DNA of 64,000 nt, from the NCBI GenBank assembly GCA_002428985.1, contig DIYL01000037.1:91216-155215 (forward strand). The letters run 5' to 3'. Numbering within the stretch: position 1 is the stretch's first letter; the number at the start of each line of letters is the position of its first letter. The stretch is from Anaerolineales bacterium UBA6055. GTDB lineage: Bacteria; Chloroflexota; Anaerolineae; Aggregatilineales; Phototrophicaceae. This document shows, one piece after another, positions 41,137 to 50,210 of this stretch. Made by a program: the position numbers and the translations under genes. A model generated the notes under the pieces. That model was given only the letters and a program-made list of their open reading frames with translations. It did no database searches and was not told the origin of the DNA.

Positions 41137-42654
41137 TTAACCTGCCGAGTTGGTTTCAGTGGTTTCACCTGTTTGATTTGATTCAGGTGGTGGTGCGATT
41201 GTCGGTTGGGCATTCGGTAGCGGTGTGCTTTCTGGTGGTGCAACAGGTACATCAGACCCTAATGATTGTGGATCAACACCAGTTGTTGAACCTACGGCTG
41301 CTGCATTTTCTGGCTCACCTACACAGCGGAAACCAATCCAACGTTGGCTATCGGCTGGATCCCACGATTGACGATGAGGTGTGCGTGAGAAGAATGGAAC
41401 ACTATTCCAAGACCCACCACGTAAGGCTTTTTGTAGGCCTGTTACTGGTCCAGTTGGATTCGATACGGTACCCTGTGACGCTTGCTGCGCGTAGTATTGC
41501 TCACCATACCAATCACTGACCCATTCGGCGACATTACCCGCCATATCAAATATACCATACGGGCTTGCACCTGTTGGATAACTACCAACTGGGAATGTCC
41601 CCGGAGGCGCATCGACTGGACGATTTGTTTTTGCGAGCGCATTATCCCATGTATTACCCCACGGATAGATACGTCCATCATCACCACGCGCTGCACGTTC
41701 CCATTCGGCTTCGGTTGGTAAACGACGACCAATAGCTTCACAGTATTCACGCGCACCATACCACGTCACGCCATAAACCGGATGTTCTGCGAGTGTTTCC
41801 ACAATGCTGTAATTAGCACTATCAAATGTGATGACTGCATCAGGGTTTTCATTGCGTGTTTGAATACATGGGAAGCCAGAACAACCATTCAGATGAGTGT
41901 TTGCACCACGTTGATTGAGGAATGTGACATATTGACTAAATGTGACTTCGGTAGTTTCCATTACAAATGGATTTAGTGTAATTGGATGAGCAGGGTAAGA
42001 ATCTTCACCATACGCGGCAAGACATGCACCTGCATCACGGGTTGTACATTCTTCAACTGCTTGGACGACTTCGCTTGGGCTTGTACCCATTGTATATGTA
42101 CCACCAGGGACGGTGACTGTCAGACTACGGATTGCCAATAGAATTTCTGGTACTTGGCTGACAGGAGCTTCCGTCGGTGCAGGCGTAAATGTCGATGCAA
42201 TAGTTGGTACCGTGGTTGCTGCAACTCGAACAGAATCAACTGTTGTTGCTTGCGCAGTTACGGGTTGTTGCACTGTGTTAGGGTCAGTTGCGGGTTGTTG
42301 AACAGTATTGGGGTCAGTTGCCGGTTGTTCAACCGTTTGACCTGTGTCTGCTGGTGGCTGGACTGATTGTGCTCCGGCGACAACTGAATCAGGTGTTGCA
42401 GTGATAACCACAAATTCTGTGACCGGTGTGGGTGATGGTGCATTGGGATCGACTGTTGGAGACAGCACGATATTGACGACTTCGGTGATGACCTGTGGGG
42501 TGGATGTTGGAACGATAAATTCCAATAATGACCCCTGCAATACAACACCTACCATAATGATTAGCCCACAAAATAGACCGGGGATAAAACCGAGTAATCC
42601 CCACTGCCAGGCGGCACTTCGGTTGCGTCGTCCGCCAATTGGTCGATAGGACAT
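41137..42654 (-). CDS. Membrane-anchored SUMF1/FGE-sulfatase domain protein
   Basis: A 505-residue protein with AAGGAG before the ATG. One membrane helix (about 20-42, LLGFIPGLFCGLIIMVGVVL) is followed by a long Thr/Pro/Gln linker (about 50-175) with a 10-residue repeat. The SUMF1 domain spans about 180-440: VPGGTYTMGTSP, VMETTEVTFSQYVTF, HPVYGVTWYGAREYCEA, RRLPTEAEWERAARG, GIFDMAGNVAEWVSDWY and RWIGFRCVGEP. A second low-complexity tail follows. Domain members include formylglycine-generating and EgtB-like enzymes, but many are non-catalytic ligand-binding modules. No claim of catalysis is made. It faces outside the cell. Confidence 0.88.
   Translation of the reverse strand: MSYRPIGGRRNRSAAWQWGLLGFIPGLFCGLIIMVGVVLQGSLLEFIVPTSTPQVITEVVNIVLSPTVDPNAPSPTPVTEFVVITATPDSVVAGAQSVQPPADTGQTVEQPATDPNTVQQPATDPNTVQQPVTAQATTVDSVRVAATTVPTIASTFTPAPTEAPVSQVPEILLAIRSLTVTVPGGTYTMGTSPSEVVQAVEECTTRDAGACLAAYGEDSYPAHPITLNPFVMETTEVTFSQYVTFLNQRGANTHLNGCSGFPCIQTRNENPDAVITFDSANYSIVETLAEHPVYGVTWYGAREYCEAIGRRLPTEAEWERAARGDDGRIYPWGNTWDNALAKTNRPVDAPPGTFPVGSYPTGASPYGIFDMAGNVAEWVSDWYGEQYYAQQASQGTVSNPTGPVTGLQKALRGGSWNSVPFFSRTPHRQSWDPADSQRWIGFRCVGEPENAAAVGSTTGVDPQSLGSDVPVAPPESTPLPNAQPTIAPPPESNQTGETTETNSAG
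42255..42344. repeat. 30-bp tandem repeat, three copies, in the SUMF1 gene linker
   Basis: Units start at 42255, 42285 and 42315 and each encodes a 10-residue block of the form Q-P-A-T-D-P-N-T-V-Q. The first two are nearly identical and the third has diverged. In-frame repeats of this kind can change the linker length by slippage. Confidence 0.7.
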
Positions 42655-42873
42655 AGTGTTTCTCCTTAAATTCAGCCAATCGCTGAAATCATTGTCATCG
42701 TTTCAAAACGCTTACTGTTCTAATCGAAAATCATGTAAATCACAAGGTAAGTTTATAGAATATTGCCTTAGAAATGTGACAAACATCGCTTTCAATATGC
42801 AGAAAATCATACGATAAACCGATGTATTAACCTATACACTGTTTGTGCAGGTTGCTACTCAATAAAAAATTTC

Positions 42874-42902
42874 TTGACATCATGCAGTGGTAGCGTTAGG
42901 CT
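42874..42902 (+). promoter_or_regulatory. Possible promoter for the GNAT gene at 42933
   Basis: A perfect TTGACA (42874-42879) is followed after 17 bases by TAGGCT (42897-42902), a poor -10. Transcription would begin near 42909, 24 bases before the GTG start. The 278-base intergenic region shows no other strong element. Confidence 0.4.
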
Positions 42903-42932
42903 TATTCCATCGAATGGCTAAGGATAACAATT

Positions 42933-43949
42933 GTGACAAGTGTAGGCGCAACTCCCATATTATCTGATTCAAGTGCAGAAGACGGTCTGCGTCCAGTCAA
43001 TCTTCGGACAGATTTACGACCATTAGCAGACCTAATAGAAATTGTCTTCTCTGATTCCATGGATGAGGGCGGGCGAGCCGCTATTCGTGAAATGCGCTAC
43101 TTAAGCCACATGGGATACGGTTTAAACTTGATTTCACGTTTAAATGACCTCGCATTAGGGATTAGTCTGGGGTATGTATATGTGACTGATGGTAAACTCG
43201 TCGGTAATGTATCGATCTATCCAGCAGGGTATCCCAAAGGATTAGGGTCGGCATGGATTATTGCTAATGTTGGTGTACATCCCGATTATCAACGGCGGGG
43301 TATTGCCTATCAACTCATGGAAGCAAGTCTGAATATGATCCGTGAACGGCGTGGTAAGCAGGCTATCCTGCAAGTGAATTATGATAACATTGCCGCACAA
43401 CGTTTATACGAGGGTCTTGGATTTATGTATGAACGGGCATGGCGTACATGGCGACGGAGCAGCTTTGCTAAACCGCCACTTGCTACACCACATAATTTCC
43501 ACATTACTCGTTTACGTGCATCTGAATGGCAATCTGAATTTGAGCTAGCACAGCGTGTGCGCCCAAATAATCGTGGCGGGCTCGGATGGTTGATGCCATT
43601 GCATAAGTCGTACTTTTATGTTCCATGGTGGAAGAAAATAGTGGATGTTTTTTCGATGAATAGTACCGAAAAATTGATCATCCGCGATAATGCAACTGAA
43701 GAATTGATGGCTTCTTATTGGTTAGATAGCTCCATGAGTACCACCAGTCTAAGGACGCGACTGCTGATTAATTCTGATGGTAATCATGTTGCATATGCGG
43801 ATGCATTGTTAAATAATGTTCTACGGCGTTTTTCTCGGTCTACGATTCTAGTTGAACATCCTCGTGAAGATGACGCTGTAAACGAGCTGTTGACAAACTA
43901 TCAATTTAAAATCAAGCGTGACCTATGGCATATGCGCCTTAACTTGTAG
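42933..43949 (+). CDS. GNAT N-acetyltransferase (double-fold)
   Basis: A 338-residue protein with a GTG start (AAGGATA 7 bases upstream). The N-terminal GNAT fold has IIANVGVHPDYQRRGIAYQL as the acetyl-CoA loop and AILQVNYDNIAAQRLYEGLG as the C-terminal strand-helix motif. The second half (about 185-338) is shorter on motifs and looks like a diverged GNAT partner domain, ending NYQFKIKRDLWHMRLNL. Substrate unknown. It converges on the next gene with an 11-base overlap. It is not closely similar to the two double GNATs at 2-4 kb. Confidence 0.85.
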   Translation: MTSVGATPILSDSSAEDGLRPVNLRTDLRPLADLIEIVFSDSMDEGGRAAIREMRYLSHMGYGLNLISRLNDLALGISLGYVYVTDGKLVGNVSIYPAGYPKGLGSAWIIANVGVHPDYQRRGIAYQLMEASLNMIRERRGKQAILQVNYDNIAAQRLYEGLGFMYERAWRTWRRSSFAKPPLATPHNFHITRLRASEWQSEFELAQRVRPNNRGGLGWLMPLHKSYFYVPWWKKIVDVFSMNSTEKLIIRDNATEELMASYWLDSSMSTTSLRTRLLINSDGNHVAYADALLNNVLRRFSRSTILVEHPREDDAVNELLTNYQFKIKRDLWHMRLNL

Positions 43950-45942
43950 GGTTATTTTCATCATCTACTTTAGGTCTAAAGCGCGGTGGACGCGATGGGC
44001 GCTGTATTGGTTGCGGATATTGATTCGGTGTTTGTGATGCGGATGCCCCCGGATTATAAGGGACGCCCTGCGTCATGCTAGGACGAGATGGCCCGCCTGT
44101 TTGTTTACGCGGAATACCGGGTGGACGACGACGGTCAGCGTTGTTAGTTGCGCGGAATTGGACACTGGTCTGTGTTGGACGATTCGGTAGATTGTTATAA
44201 ACGGTTGTCGGGCTTGTTCCGGCATGAGCATTTCCAAATTGCCCATCAGATGCGAAATTATGTGTAGGTTGTGGTGCTGCAGATCCACCTTGCACAATCC
44301 CTTGGTCGGTTAAGCGTTCGTTATATACATTGAGATATTCGGCAAGCACTTCGCGTTGTTGACGGGCCTCGGCTTCAGCAGCTTTTTGCTTGATGCGTTG
44401 TTGACGTGTCGTGATATCTTGTTGAATTTGCTGTGGTTTGGGAACTTTGTCAAACATCTTATGTTCGTCTGCACCAATCAACGATACGCGTAAGTCCCCA
44501 TAATTCAGAATAGAAGCTAACAATCCCGATGATTCTGCCTCAACATTATCGACCCGCTCAACCAAAATTTGATCGCGTAAACTTTGTAGGAAAAATGGGC
44601 GCTGATGGATTAGTGTAATCGTTTCGTCTGACACGACATAGTAGTCGTTGCGCCAGTCCCAGTCGATGTAAAAATAGGTGGCAGCACCGACTAAGAACAT
44701 GATAAGCCCAAACGGCAAAATGACGACATTGACACCGCTGTTTGCAATCAACCCAAACATAAAGATGATCGCTGATCCAATCATGAGTAATATCGGCACT
44801 ATGGTCTGGCGCAGCCAGAAATATACATGTTTACGATAAACCACATCACCATTAGTCATCTCGATACAAGTACTTAAATAACCGTTGGTGCCTGGTTTAG
44901 GTTTAGGTTCAGCTACTGCTTGGGGTTGTTCTTCGCCATTTCCGCCAGCATGGCTAATACGATTGGGTGTTTCACCATCAAGCCAATTTTCTAGATCTGC
45001 ACGTACTGAATTACGGTGTTGTTGAGCTTGGCGTTTTTTATATTGTTGATGATCTTCAATAATGATTTGCTGGATATTATCAGGATTAGGAATCATATCC
45101 AGATAAACATTACCGGCGTTACCAGCTGTTTTGATCTCAATATCACCATACGTGAAAATCCGCGCAAATGGATCATAGGCTGGCACCTCTGAATTGACCT
45201 CGTGGACACTTTCGATGCCAACTTCACTAATTTTTTTGTTGAATGTTAGGATCGTACGACGAATACGACGTACTCGCTGGTCGGTGATGATAACAGCATC
45301 ATTACGCCACTCGACATAGAGATAGAAGATTGTTAAACCAGGTAGCAGGATTGAACCGATAAATAATAGAGTTGATATTGCGGGTTGTGCGATGACGATA
45401 GCAAAAAACCACATGGCCATCATGATAAAGACAGGTAACCATGCCATTCTGGCAAATGCCCACCAATGACGATGAAGATAGAGTAGGACTGTCTCATTCT
45501 CGCGCTGTCCCTCAAAGCGAACTTCGTTGCTGTGGTGTTCAGTCGATTTTGGCGATAAACCGAGGGCAACCTTTAAGTCCGGATTATGGGCTAACAGCGT
45601 CATAAACTTTTCCCGTGTTAGTTTAATTGCCTGTACGGGACGGGATGCGATGTATGTTGCCTGATGTAGAATGGGGTTAAATAATGCATCTTGGTTGATT
45701 GTTTGGTCAGCAAATAACGTTCCAACATGCTGTTGTTGCTGTTGTTGATTAGTTTGTAATTGGATTATCTGCCCCGTAACAACTGTAAACATACCCTCTG
45801 CCGTGTCACCCTGATTGAAGATTACTTCGTTTTGTTTATAGCTTCGCACTTCATATGCTTGGGCGACAAGTAACAGTTGATCGGAATTAAGATTCGCGAA
45901 TAGGGGTATTTTGCGGATGATGTCGATAATAGTTGATTGCAT
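43939..45942 (-). CDS. Cyclic-nucleotide-binding domain with two membrane PH-like modules
   Basis: A 667-residue protein. Residues 10-125 are a cNMP-binding barrel (IPLFANLNSDQLLLVAQ; VIFNQGDTAEGMFTVVTGQI), although the usual phosphate-binding R-x-A cassette is not evident. Two repeats follow, each a pair of membrane helices and a bacterial PH (bPH_2/DUF304) domain. The first is about 165-310 (WRNDAVIITDQRVRRIRRTI), the second about 370-520 (WRNDYYVVSDETITLIHQRP). The tail (about 550-667) is disordered, rich in Pro, Arg and Asn. It is probably a membrane sensor or scaffold. It is encoded beside a two-component cluster transcribed the same way. Confidence 0.82.
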   Translation of the reverse strand: MQSTIIDIIRKIPLFANLNSDQLLLVAQAYEVRSYKQNEVIFNQGDTAEGMFTVVTGQIIQLQTNQQQQQQHVGTLFADQTINQDALFNPILHQATYIASRPVQAIKLTREKFMTLLAHNPDLKVALGLSPKSTEHHSNEVRFEGQRENETVLLYLHRHWWAFARMAWLPVFIMMAMWFFAIVIAQPAISTLLFIGSILLPGLTIFYLYVEWRNDAVIITDQRVRRIRRTILTFNKKISEVGIESVHEVNSEVPAYDPFARIFTYGDIEIKTAGNAGNVYLDMIPNPDNIQQIIIEDHQQYKKRQAQQHRNSVRADLENWLDGETPNRISHAGGNGEEQPQAVAEPKPKPGTNGYLSTCIEMTNGDVVYRKHVYFWLRQTIVPILLMIGSAIIFMFGLIANSGVNVVILPFGLIMFLVGAATYFYIDWDWRNDYYVVSDETITLIHQRPFFLQSLRDQILVERVDNVEAESSGLLASILNYGDLRVSLIGADEHKMFDKVPKPQQIQQDITTRQQRIKQKAAEAEARQQREVLAEYLNVYNERLTDQGIVQGGSAAPQPTHNFASDGQFGNAHAGTSPTTVYNNLPNRPTQTSVQFRATNNADRRRPPGIPRKQTGGPSRPSMTQGVPYNPGASASQTPNQYPQPIQRPSRPPRFRPKVDDENNPTS

Positions 45943-46035
45943 GGCACACAGTCATATCTAGTTTTGGGATGGTATCAAAATTATAACACATTCCAAATGA
46001 TGTGTGCTCAATTTGTTCGATATACCGCAAAAGTT

Positions 46036-46407
46036 TTAAGAAGCAGTCGAGTTGTTTAATGCCCGTACAAGATGATCTGCGTTAATTGGCTTCGGTAGAT
46101 AGGCATCAAAGCCGACCTCGTTCGCCCGTTGTCGTACAGATGAATCATGATATGCTGTAATTGCAATACAATAGAGATGGCTTAAATCGTCGCGCTGTTT
46201 GATTTGTTCAATCAAGTTCCACCCGTCTATATCAGGTAAGGCAATATCCACAATTGCCACATCATAAGCTTTGTCATCTAATTGTGACAGCGCAGAGTTA
46301 CCATCTCCGACTACATCAACATCTAATCCATTCATTTCCAGAATGGTTGCAACGACTTCTTGTCCGTCAATTTCATCTTCAATCAATAAAATTCGTAAAT
46401 CTGACAT
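46036..46407 (-). CDS. Single-domain response regulator
   Basis: A 123-residue receiver with no output domain: LLIEDEIDGQE (acidic pocket), AIVDIALPDIDGW with the phospho-Asp, AITAYHDS (Thr switch) and LPKPINADHL (Lys). AGGAG precedes the ATG. It lies 9 bases after another receiver gene and downstream of the hybrid-less HAMP kinase at 46856-48757, so all three likely form one phosphorelay operon. Confidence 0.92.
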   Translation of the reverse strand: MSDLRILLIEDEIDGQEVVATILEMNGLDVDVVGDGNSALSQLDDKAYDVAIVDIALPDIDGWNLIEQIKQRDDLSHLYCIAITAYHDSSVRQRANEVGFDAYLPKPINADHLVRALNNSTAS

Positions 46408-46416
46408 GTGATACTC

Positions 46417-46839
46417 CTATTCAAACAGAGCCGCGATAGCTGGGGTCTCTGCAATAATCCTCAGCATATTCTGGCTGAATGTCAACGGATTGATTGGCTT
46501 GGTGAGATAATTAACAAAGCCAGCTTCGATTGCTTTTTCACGGTCGCCAACTAACGCGTGGGCTGTTAATGCGACAACAGGAATCTGCTTGGTACGGTCA
46601 TCCGCTTTCAGTAATTTTAGCATTTGCCAACCACTAACTTCTGGCATGGACAAATCTGAAATGATGAATTGAGGTTGTTTTTCAATTGCCTGAATATATC
46701 CTTCTTGACCGCCATCGGCAGTTATGACATTTGCTCCACAAAACGTAAGGAGAGTTTCAGCAACTTCGAGGCTATCTGGGTCATCATCAACCACCAAAAT
46801 AACTTCGTTCATCAAGTAGTCTTGTATATCTTTTAGCAT
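46417..46839 (-). CDS. Single-domain response regulator
   Basis: A 140-residue receiver: LVVDDDPDSLEVAETLL (acidic pair), FIISDLSMPEVSGWQML with the phospho-Asp, VVALTAHALVGD (Thr) and YLTKPINPLTF (Lys). It starts at ATG 46839 with AAGGGG upstream; an internal ATG at 46812 is possible but has no site. It follows the kinase gene by 16 bases and is the likely first phospho-acceptor. No DNA-binding part is present, so the output must be through protein contacts. Confidence 0.92.
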   Translation of the reverse strand: MLKDIQDYLMNEVILVVDDDPDSLEVAETLLTFCGANVITADGGQEGYIQAIEKQPQFIISDLSMPEVSGWQMLKLLKADDRTKQIPVVALTAHALVGDREKAIEAGFVNYLTKPINPLTFSQNMLRIIAETPAIAALFE

Positions 46840-46855
46840 CTTTACACCCCTTATT

Positions 46856-48757
46856 CTATTTTGTTACAATTTCTTCTGGGACTTCAAGCGGTAGTACAAG
46901 TTTGAATGTACTGCCTTTGTCAACTTCACTTTCGACGGTGATTTTACCGCCCATCTCACGGCATAGCCCGCTGACAATTGCTAACCCTAACCCTGATCCA
47001 CCCTGTTCACGGGTTGATGACCCATCAACCTGACGGAAACGATCAAATATAGCTTCCTGCATATGTACGGGAATGCCCATTCCTGTGTCGCTAACTTCTA
47101 TAACCCACGTTTTATCGTGATCTTCTGTAAAGATTTTGACATTGACTTCACCATGCTCTGTGAATTTCATCGCATTGCCTGACAGATTGGTAATTATTTT
47201 GGTGATGGCATCTTCATCTGCGAGTATTTCTTCAGGAATGCTATCATCTACATCGACGATTAATTCAACATCTTTCTCTGTCAAAAGCACATCTAATTGA
47301 GATTGGAGATCCTCTACAAGTTCACGTAGATCAACTGGTGCTTTTGAGATTTTCATACGTCCAGCTTCGATACGGCTAATATCAAGAATGTTGTTAATCA
47401 AACCAAGTAAACGCTCGGAGTTCAGAGTTGCGCGTGATAACCGATGGGTATTTTTCTCTGATAAATTGGCTGTCATAGAAATGATGCCTAGAAAACCAAT
47501 AATTGCGTTTAGCGGTGTCCGTAGTTCGTGACTCATCGTCGCAAGGAACTCATCCTTAAGGCGATTCGCTTCGTGAGCTTCTTCTAGCGCAGAATTTAAC
47601 TGTTCGTTGCGCTGTTGAATAGCATCCCCCATCTGATTAAAAGAGGTGGCAAGCTGACCGATTTCATCTTCTGAATGATAGTTAATGCGACGATTATAAT
47701 TACCCGCTGCCATTTCCTGTGTTGCTTTTGCCATACGTTCGATTGGATCTTCAATTGTCCGTGTGATAATTGGAATCAAAATCATGATGATAATGGATGT
47801 TACCACGATAGCGCCAACTACAAATATACCCACACTACTGAGTGCTGATCGGAAATTTTCATTTGCTTCTTCAAAGTGCAAATCAGAGTTAGTGATTAGT
47901 TCTGCCACAAGTGGTTCTGTTGTCGTAACGGCATCGCGTAATGCTTCGTTTGTTACCGCGATTGTATTGTCCAAGGCTGCGAGATCGTTAAAATTAATAT
48001 CAATCTCTTGGATGATCGCTATCATGTCATCCTTAGCATTTTGAGAAAATGTTGCATTTGCAATCGTTGCCAATAGGATCGTATGACTGGTTTCGTAGTC
48101 CGCTATGAGTAGGGCTTGTACAACTTGAAATTCTTCTAGAGTCGCATGTGCTGGTAGAATACGCCACTGATAAATCGTTACTTTATTTTGAAGATCGCGT
48201 AATGCAGAAATAGAACGTGCATGACCTTGGAATGCTGCAATTTCGTCTAGCTCTATAAACTCTGAACTGATGTTTTCGAGAATATCACTCCGTTGCGGAA
48301 TCAGAATCTCGGCAATAGTTGTAAATTGATCTTGGTAAATTGTGATTTGTTCGCCAACCTGCGATGCAATATCCGCATTTAAAATGTCGAATTCGTCAGG
48401 ATTTTCAGGCGGGACTTCAAGATCTGCAGTCGCGACCTGTAACGTTGCTAGACTATCACTATAGTCGGTAGCATATGTTTCAATTGCTTCCTCATAACCA
48501 ATATTGTTATAGCGTAAGAAAAAATCTTTTTCTTGTTGCTGGGCTTGTAGGAGTCCTGTCTCGATTTCACTAGAGACTAACAAATCTTCTTGTGCATTGC
48601 GTAGTTCCTCAAATCCTCCAAATAATTGCGGTAGTGCAAGAATGATTACACCAACTGTAATGAATAATGCGCCGATTTGTATGATCTGTACTAATCGAAA
48701 GCGTGTGGAAATTCGACGATTCGCTAAGTATGAAGGTTGCTTCTCTACTTTTTGCAT
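46856..48757 (-). CDS. HAMP sensor histidine kinase
   Basis: A 633-residue membrane kinase. Helix 1 is at about 22-44 (VQIIQIGALFITVGVIILAL). An extracytoplasmic helical sensor of about 260 residues follows, with a Glu/Gln-rich bundle recalling four-helix-bundle sensors. Helix 2 is at about 308-333 (VGIFVVGAIVVTSIIIMILI), then HAMP (about 335-390, MAAGNYNRRINYHSEDEIGQ). HisKA has SHELRTPLNAIIGFLG. The HATPase has GNAMKFTEHGEVNV, VSDTGMGI and QGGSGLGLAIV. AGGTG precedes the ATG. Two lone receivers follow in the same operon. Confidence 0.94.
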   Translation of the reverse strand: MQKVEKQPSYLANRRISTRFRLVQIIQIGALFITVGVIILALPQLFGGFEELRNAQEDLLVSSEIETGLLQAQQQEKDFFLRYNNIGYEEAIETYATDYSDSLATLQVATADLEVPPENPDEFDILNADIASQVGEQITIYQDQFTTIAEILIPQRSDILENISSEFIELDEIAAFQGHARSISALRDLQNKVTIYQWRILPAHATLEEFQVVQALLIADYETSHTILLATIANATFSQNAKDDMIAIIQEIDINFNDLAALDNTIAVTNEALRDAVTTTEPLVAELITNSDLHFEEANENFRSALSSVGIFVVGAIVVTSIIIMILIPIITRTIEDPIERMAKATQEMAAGNYNRRINYHSEDEIGQLATSFNQMGDAIQQRNEQLNSALEEAHEANRLKDEFLATMSHELRTPLNAIIGFLGIISMTANLSEKNTHRLSRATLNSERLLGLINNILDISRIEAGRMKISKAPVDLRELVEDLQSQLDVLLTEKDVELIVDVDDSIPEEILADEDAITKIITNLSGNAMKFTEHGEVNVKIFTEDHDKTWVIEVSDTGMGIPVHMQEAIFDRFRQVDGSSTREQGGSGLGLAIVSGLCREMGGKITVESEVDKGSTFKLVLPLEVPEEIVTK

Positions 48758-48923
48758 CTAGTCACCTATGGTTAGTCTTTATCTATATTTTCGAATATAA
48801 CATAGTTTTTGAAACTTTTTATTGAGTAGATCGAGTTTGTCTTGAAATCTTGCCAATGAAACACGATTCCAACATAGTTACAGTTTCTATTGCAGATAGA
48901 GTTAGCGAAATTTAAGAAATTCA

Positions 48924-48932
48924 TGCTATAAT
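48924..48932 (+). promoter_or_regulatory. Extended -10 promoter for tatA
   Basis: TGCTATAAT (48924-48932) is a perfect extended -10 element. No good -35 is seen 16-18 bases upstream, which such promoters tolerate. Transcription would start near 48939, 33 bases before the tatA ATG at 48972. Confidence 0.6.
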
Positions 48933-48971
48933 CGAGATCATTGTACGAGAACATACTGAAGGAATATTCAA

Positions 48972-49154
48972 ATGAGCTTAGGTCCACCAGAATTAATGAT
49001 CATCCTAGTGATTGTGCTACTTTTGTTTGGTGTAGGTCGTGTATCCCGTATTGGTGGCGAACTAGGATCTGCTGTTGCGAACTTCCGCAAGGGACTTCAA
49101 GATGGTGCTAAAGAAGACAATGCTGAGTCAAAACCAGCCGATGAAAAAGCTTAA
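48972..49154 (+). CDS. tatA: Twin-arginine translocase subunit TatA
   Basis: A 60-residue protein with the TatA/E plan: a short N-terminal segment with LGPPELMIILVIVLLLFGVG (membrane helix ended by F-G), a hinge and the amphipathic helix LGSAVANFRKGLQDGAKE, then an acidic tail. It forms the pore part of the Tat system that exports folded proteins. tatC is not nearby. AAGGAA precedes the ATG and a terminator follows directly. Confidence 0.93.
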   Translation: MSLGPPELMIILVIVLLLFGVGRVSRIGGELGSAVANFRKGLQDGAKEDNAESKPADEKA

Positions 49155-49162
49155 GCAAATGA

Positions 49163-49189
49163 TAAAGGGGATTTAATCATCCCCTTTTT
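49163..49189 (+). terminator. Rho-independent terminator after tatA
   Basis: AAAGGGGAT (49164-49172) pairs with ATCCCCTTT around a short AT loop and is followed by TTTTT. The stem lies inside the 3' end of the convergent DUF1992 gene, so the two genes share this sequence. Confidence 0.8.
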
Positions 49190-49649
49190 GATTCAATGCT
49201 GTCTGGATAAGGGCTTTACTGTCTAAGGGACGTTTGTGTGGAATGCTCTTGGGCACACTCAAATTATAGATTATGACCTCTTTATTGTACTTTTCAACGC
49301 GATTATTGAAGTCATCGATGTATGACTCCCAATCTGCTTCGATCTTATCTTCTTCGATGAGTGAACCGTAACGGCGTACTTTCTTTATTTCTCGGAGAAA
49401 TCGGTCTGCACGTATACTAATCTGCTTCCGTAATTTATCTTCTAAGTGCTCAAGATATTTGGATTTTTCCATCCACTCGGGAATAGCATTGTTGTCTAGC
49501 ATAATTTTATAGGTGACGCGCAAATGGTCTGGTGTATTGGGATCATCGTCCAGTTCTAGTGGCTTTCCTGCTCCTGGGATGTGCGATATGTTGCCATCAC
49601 CAATGACTTCTTTTACCTTGCGGTCTACTAAACTTTCCCAATGCTTCAT
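49173..49649 (-). CDS. DUF1992 (DnaJC28-like) protein
   Basis: A 158-residue protein. The N-terminal part carries the family signature: LVDRKVKEVIGDGNISHIPG followed by GKPLELDDDPNTP, HLRVTYKIMLDNNAIPEWME, then a charged helix. Members are annotated DnaJ homologue subfamily C member 28 conserved-domain proteins, although no J domain is present here. The function is unknown. GAGGGT precedes the ATG. Confidence 0.88.
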   Translation of the reverse strand: MKHWESLVDRKVKEVIGDGNISHIPGAGKPLELDDDPNTPDHLRVTYKIMLDNNAIPEWMEKSKYLEHLEDKLRKQISIRADRFLREIKKVRRYGSLIEEDKIEADWESYIDDFNNRVEKYNKEVIIYNLSVPKSIPHKRPLDSKALIQTALNQKGDD

Positions 49650-49785
49650 TAGTTACCCTCATCATATCTATTTCTATTTTGATTGTGAAATATTTTGCAA
49701 CTAAAATCAACCGAGTCTCACCAATTGTTGAGATAATCGTTATAATTCATTAGAACAATTACTTATTTTCCAATTCGAGGATATA

Positions 49786-50151
49786 ATGTCACGTCATGCA
49801 CTGATTATTGAAGATCAGGAAGAAATTGCAGACATCTATAGTAATGCTTTGCAAATTGCTGGTTTTACAACAAAAACATTTACAGATGGTAAAGAGGCAC
49901 TTGATCAACTGCCAAACCTCAGCCCCCAACTGATCATTTTAGATATGAATTTACCCCATGTCTCTGGACATTATTTATTCAAACGGATGCGGTCGCTCAA
50001 CCATTTGGTGGATGTACCTGTGATTATTTGTACGGCAAATACAGTAATGGCGGATGCGATGAAAGCAGAAATTGGCGAAAATGATCTCATTTTAGTCAAG
50101 CCTGTCAGCATTCACCAATTAAACGGACTTGTCACCAAGATGTTTGGCTAA
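49786..50151 (+). CDS. Single-domain response regulator
   Basis: A 121-residue receiver: LIIEDQEEIADIYSNAL, LIILDMNLPHVSGHYLF with the phospho-Asp, VIICTANTV (Thr) and LVKPVSIHQL (Lys). No output domain is present. GAGG precedes the ATG. It is not linked to a kinase gene; the nearest kinases are the HAMP kinase (reverse strand, 1 kb away) and the giant PAS/GAF kinase. Confidence 0.92.
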   Translation: MSRHALIIEDQEEIADIYSNALQIAGFTTKTFTDGKEALDQLPNLSPQLIILDMNLPHVSGHYLFKRMRSLNHLVDVPVIICTANTVMADAMKAEIGENDLILVKPVSIHQLNGLVTKMFG

Positions 50152-50155
50152 AACA

Positions 50156-50186
50156 AACAAGCGACTGAGAATATCAATCGCTTGTT
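50156..50186. terminator. Bidirectional terminator between convergent genes
   Basis: AACAAGCGA (50156-50164) and TCGCTTGTT (50178-50186) form a perfect 9-pair stem with a 13-base loop. On the reverse strand it is followed by TGTTTTAG, which fits the end of the LysM gene. On the forward strand it follows the receiver gene. Confidence 0.6.
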
Positions 50187-50210
50187 GAAAATTTTCTATA
50201 TAACTAGAGA

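Noticed and set aside
48772..48987. Reverse-strand 71-residue frame upstream of tatA
   Set aside because: It covers the extended -10 promoter of tatA and is Asn/Phe/Ser-rich from AT-rich intergenic sequence, with no site before its start.
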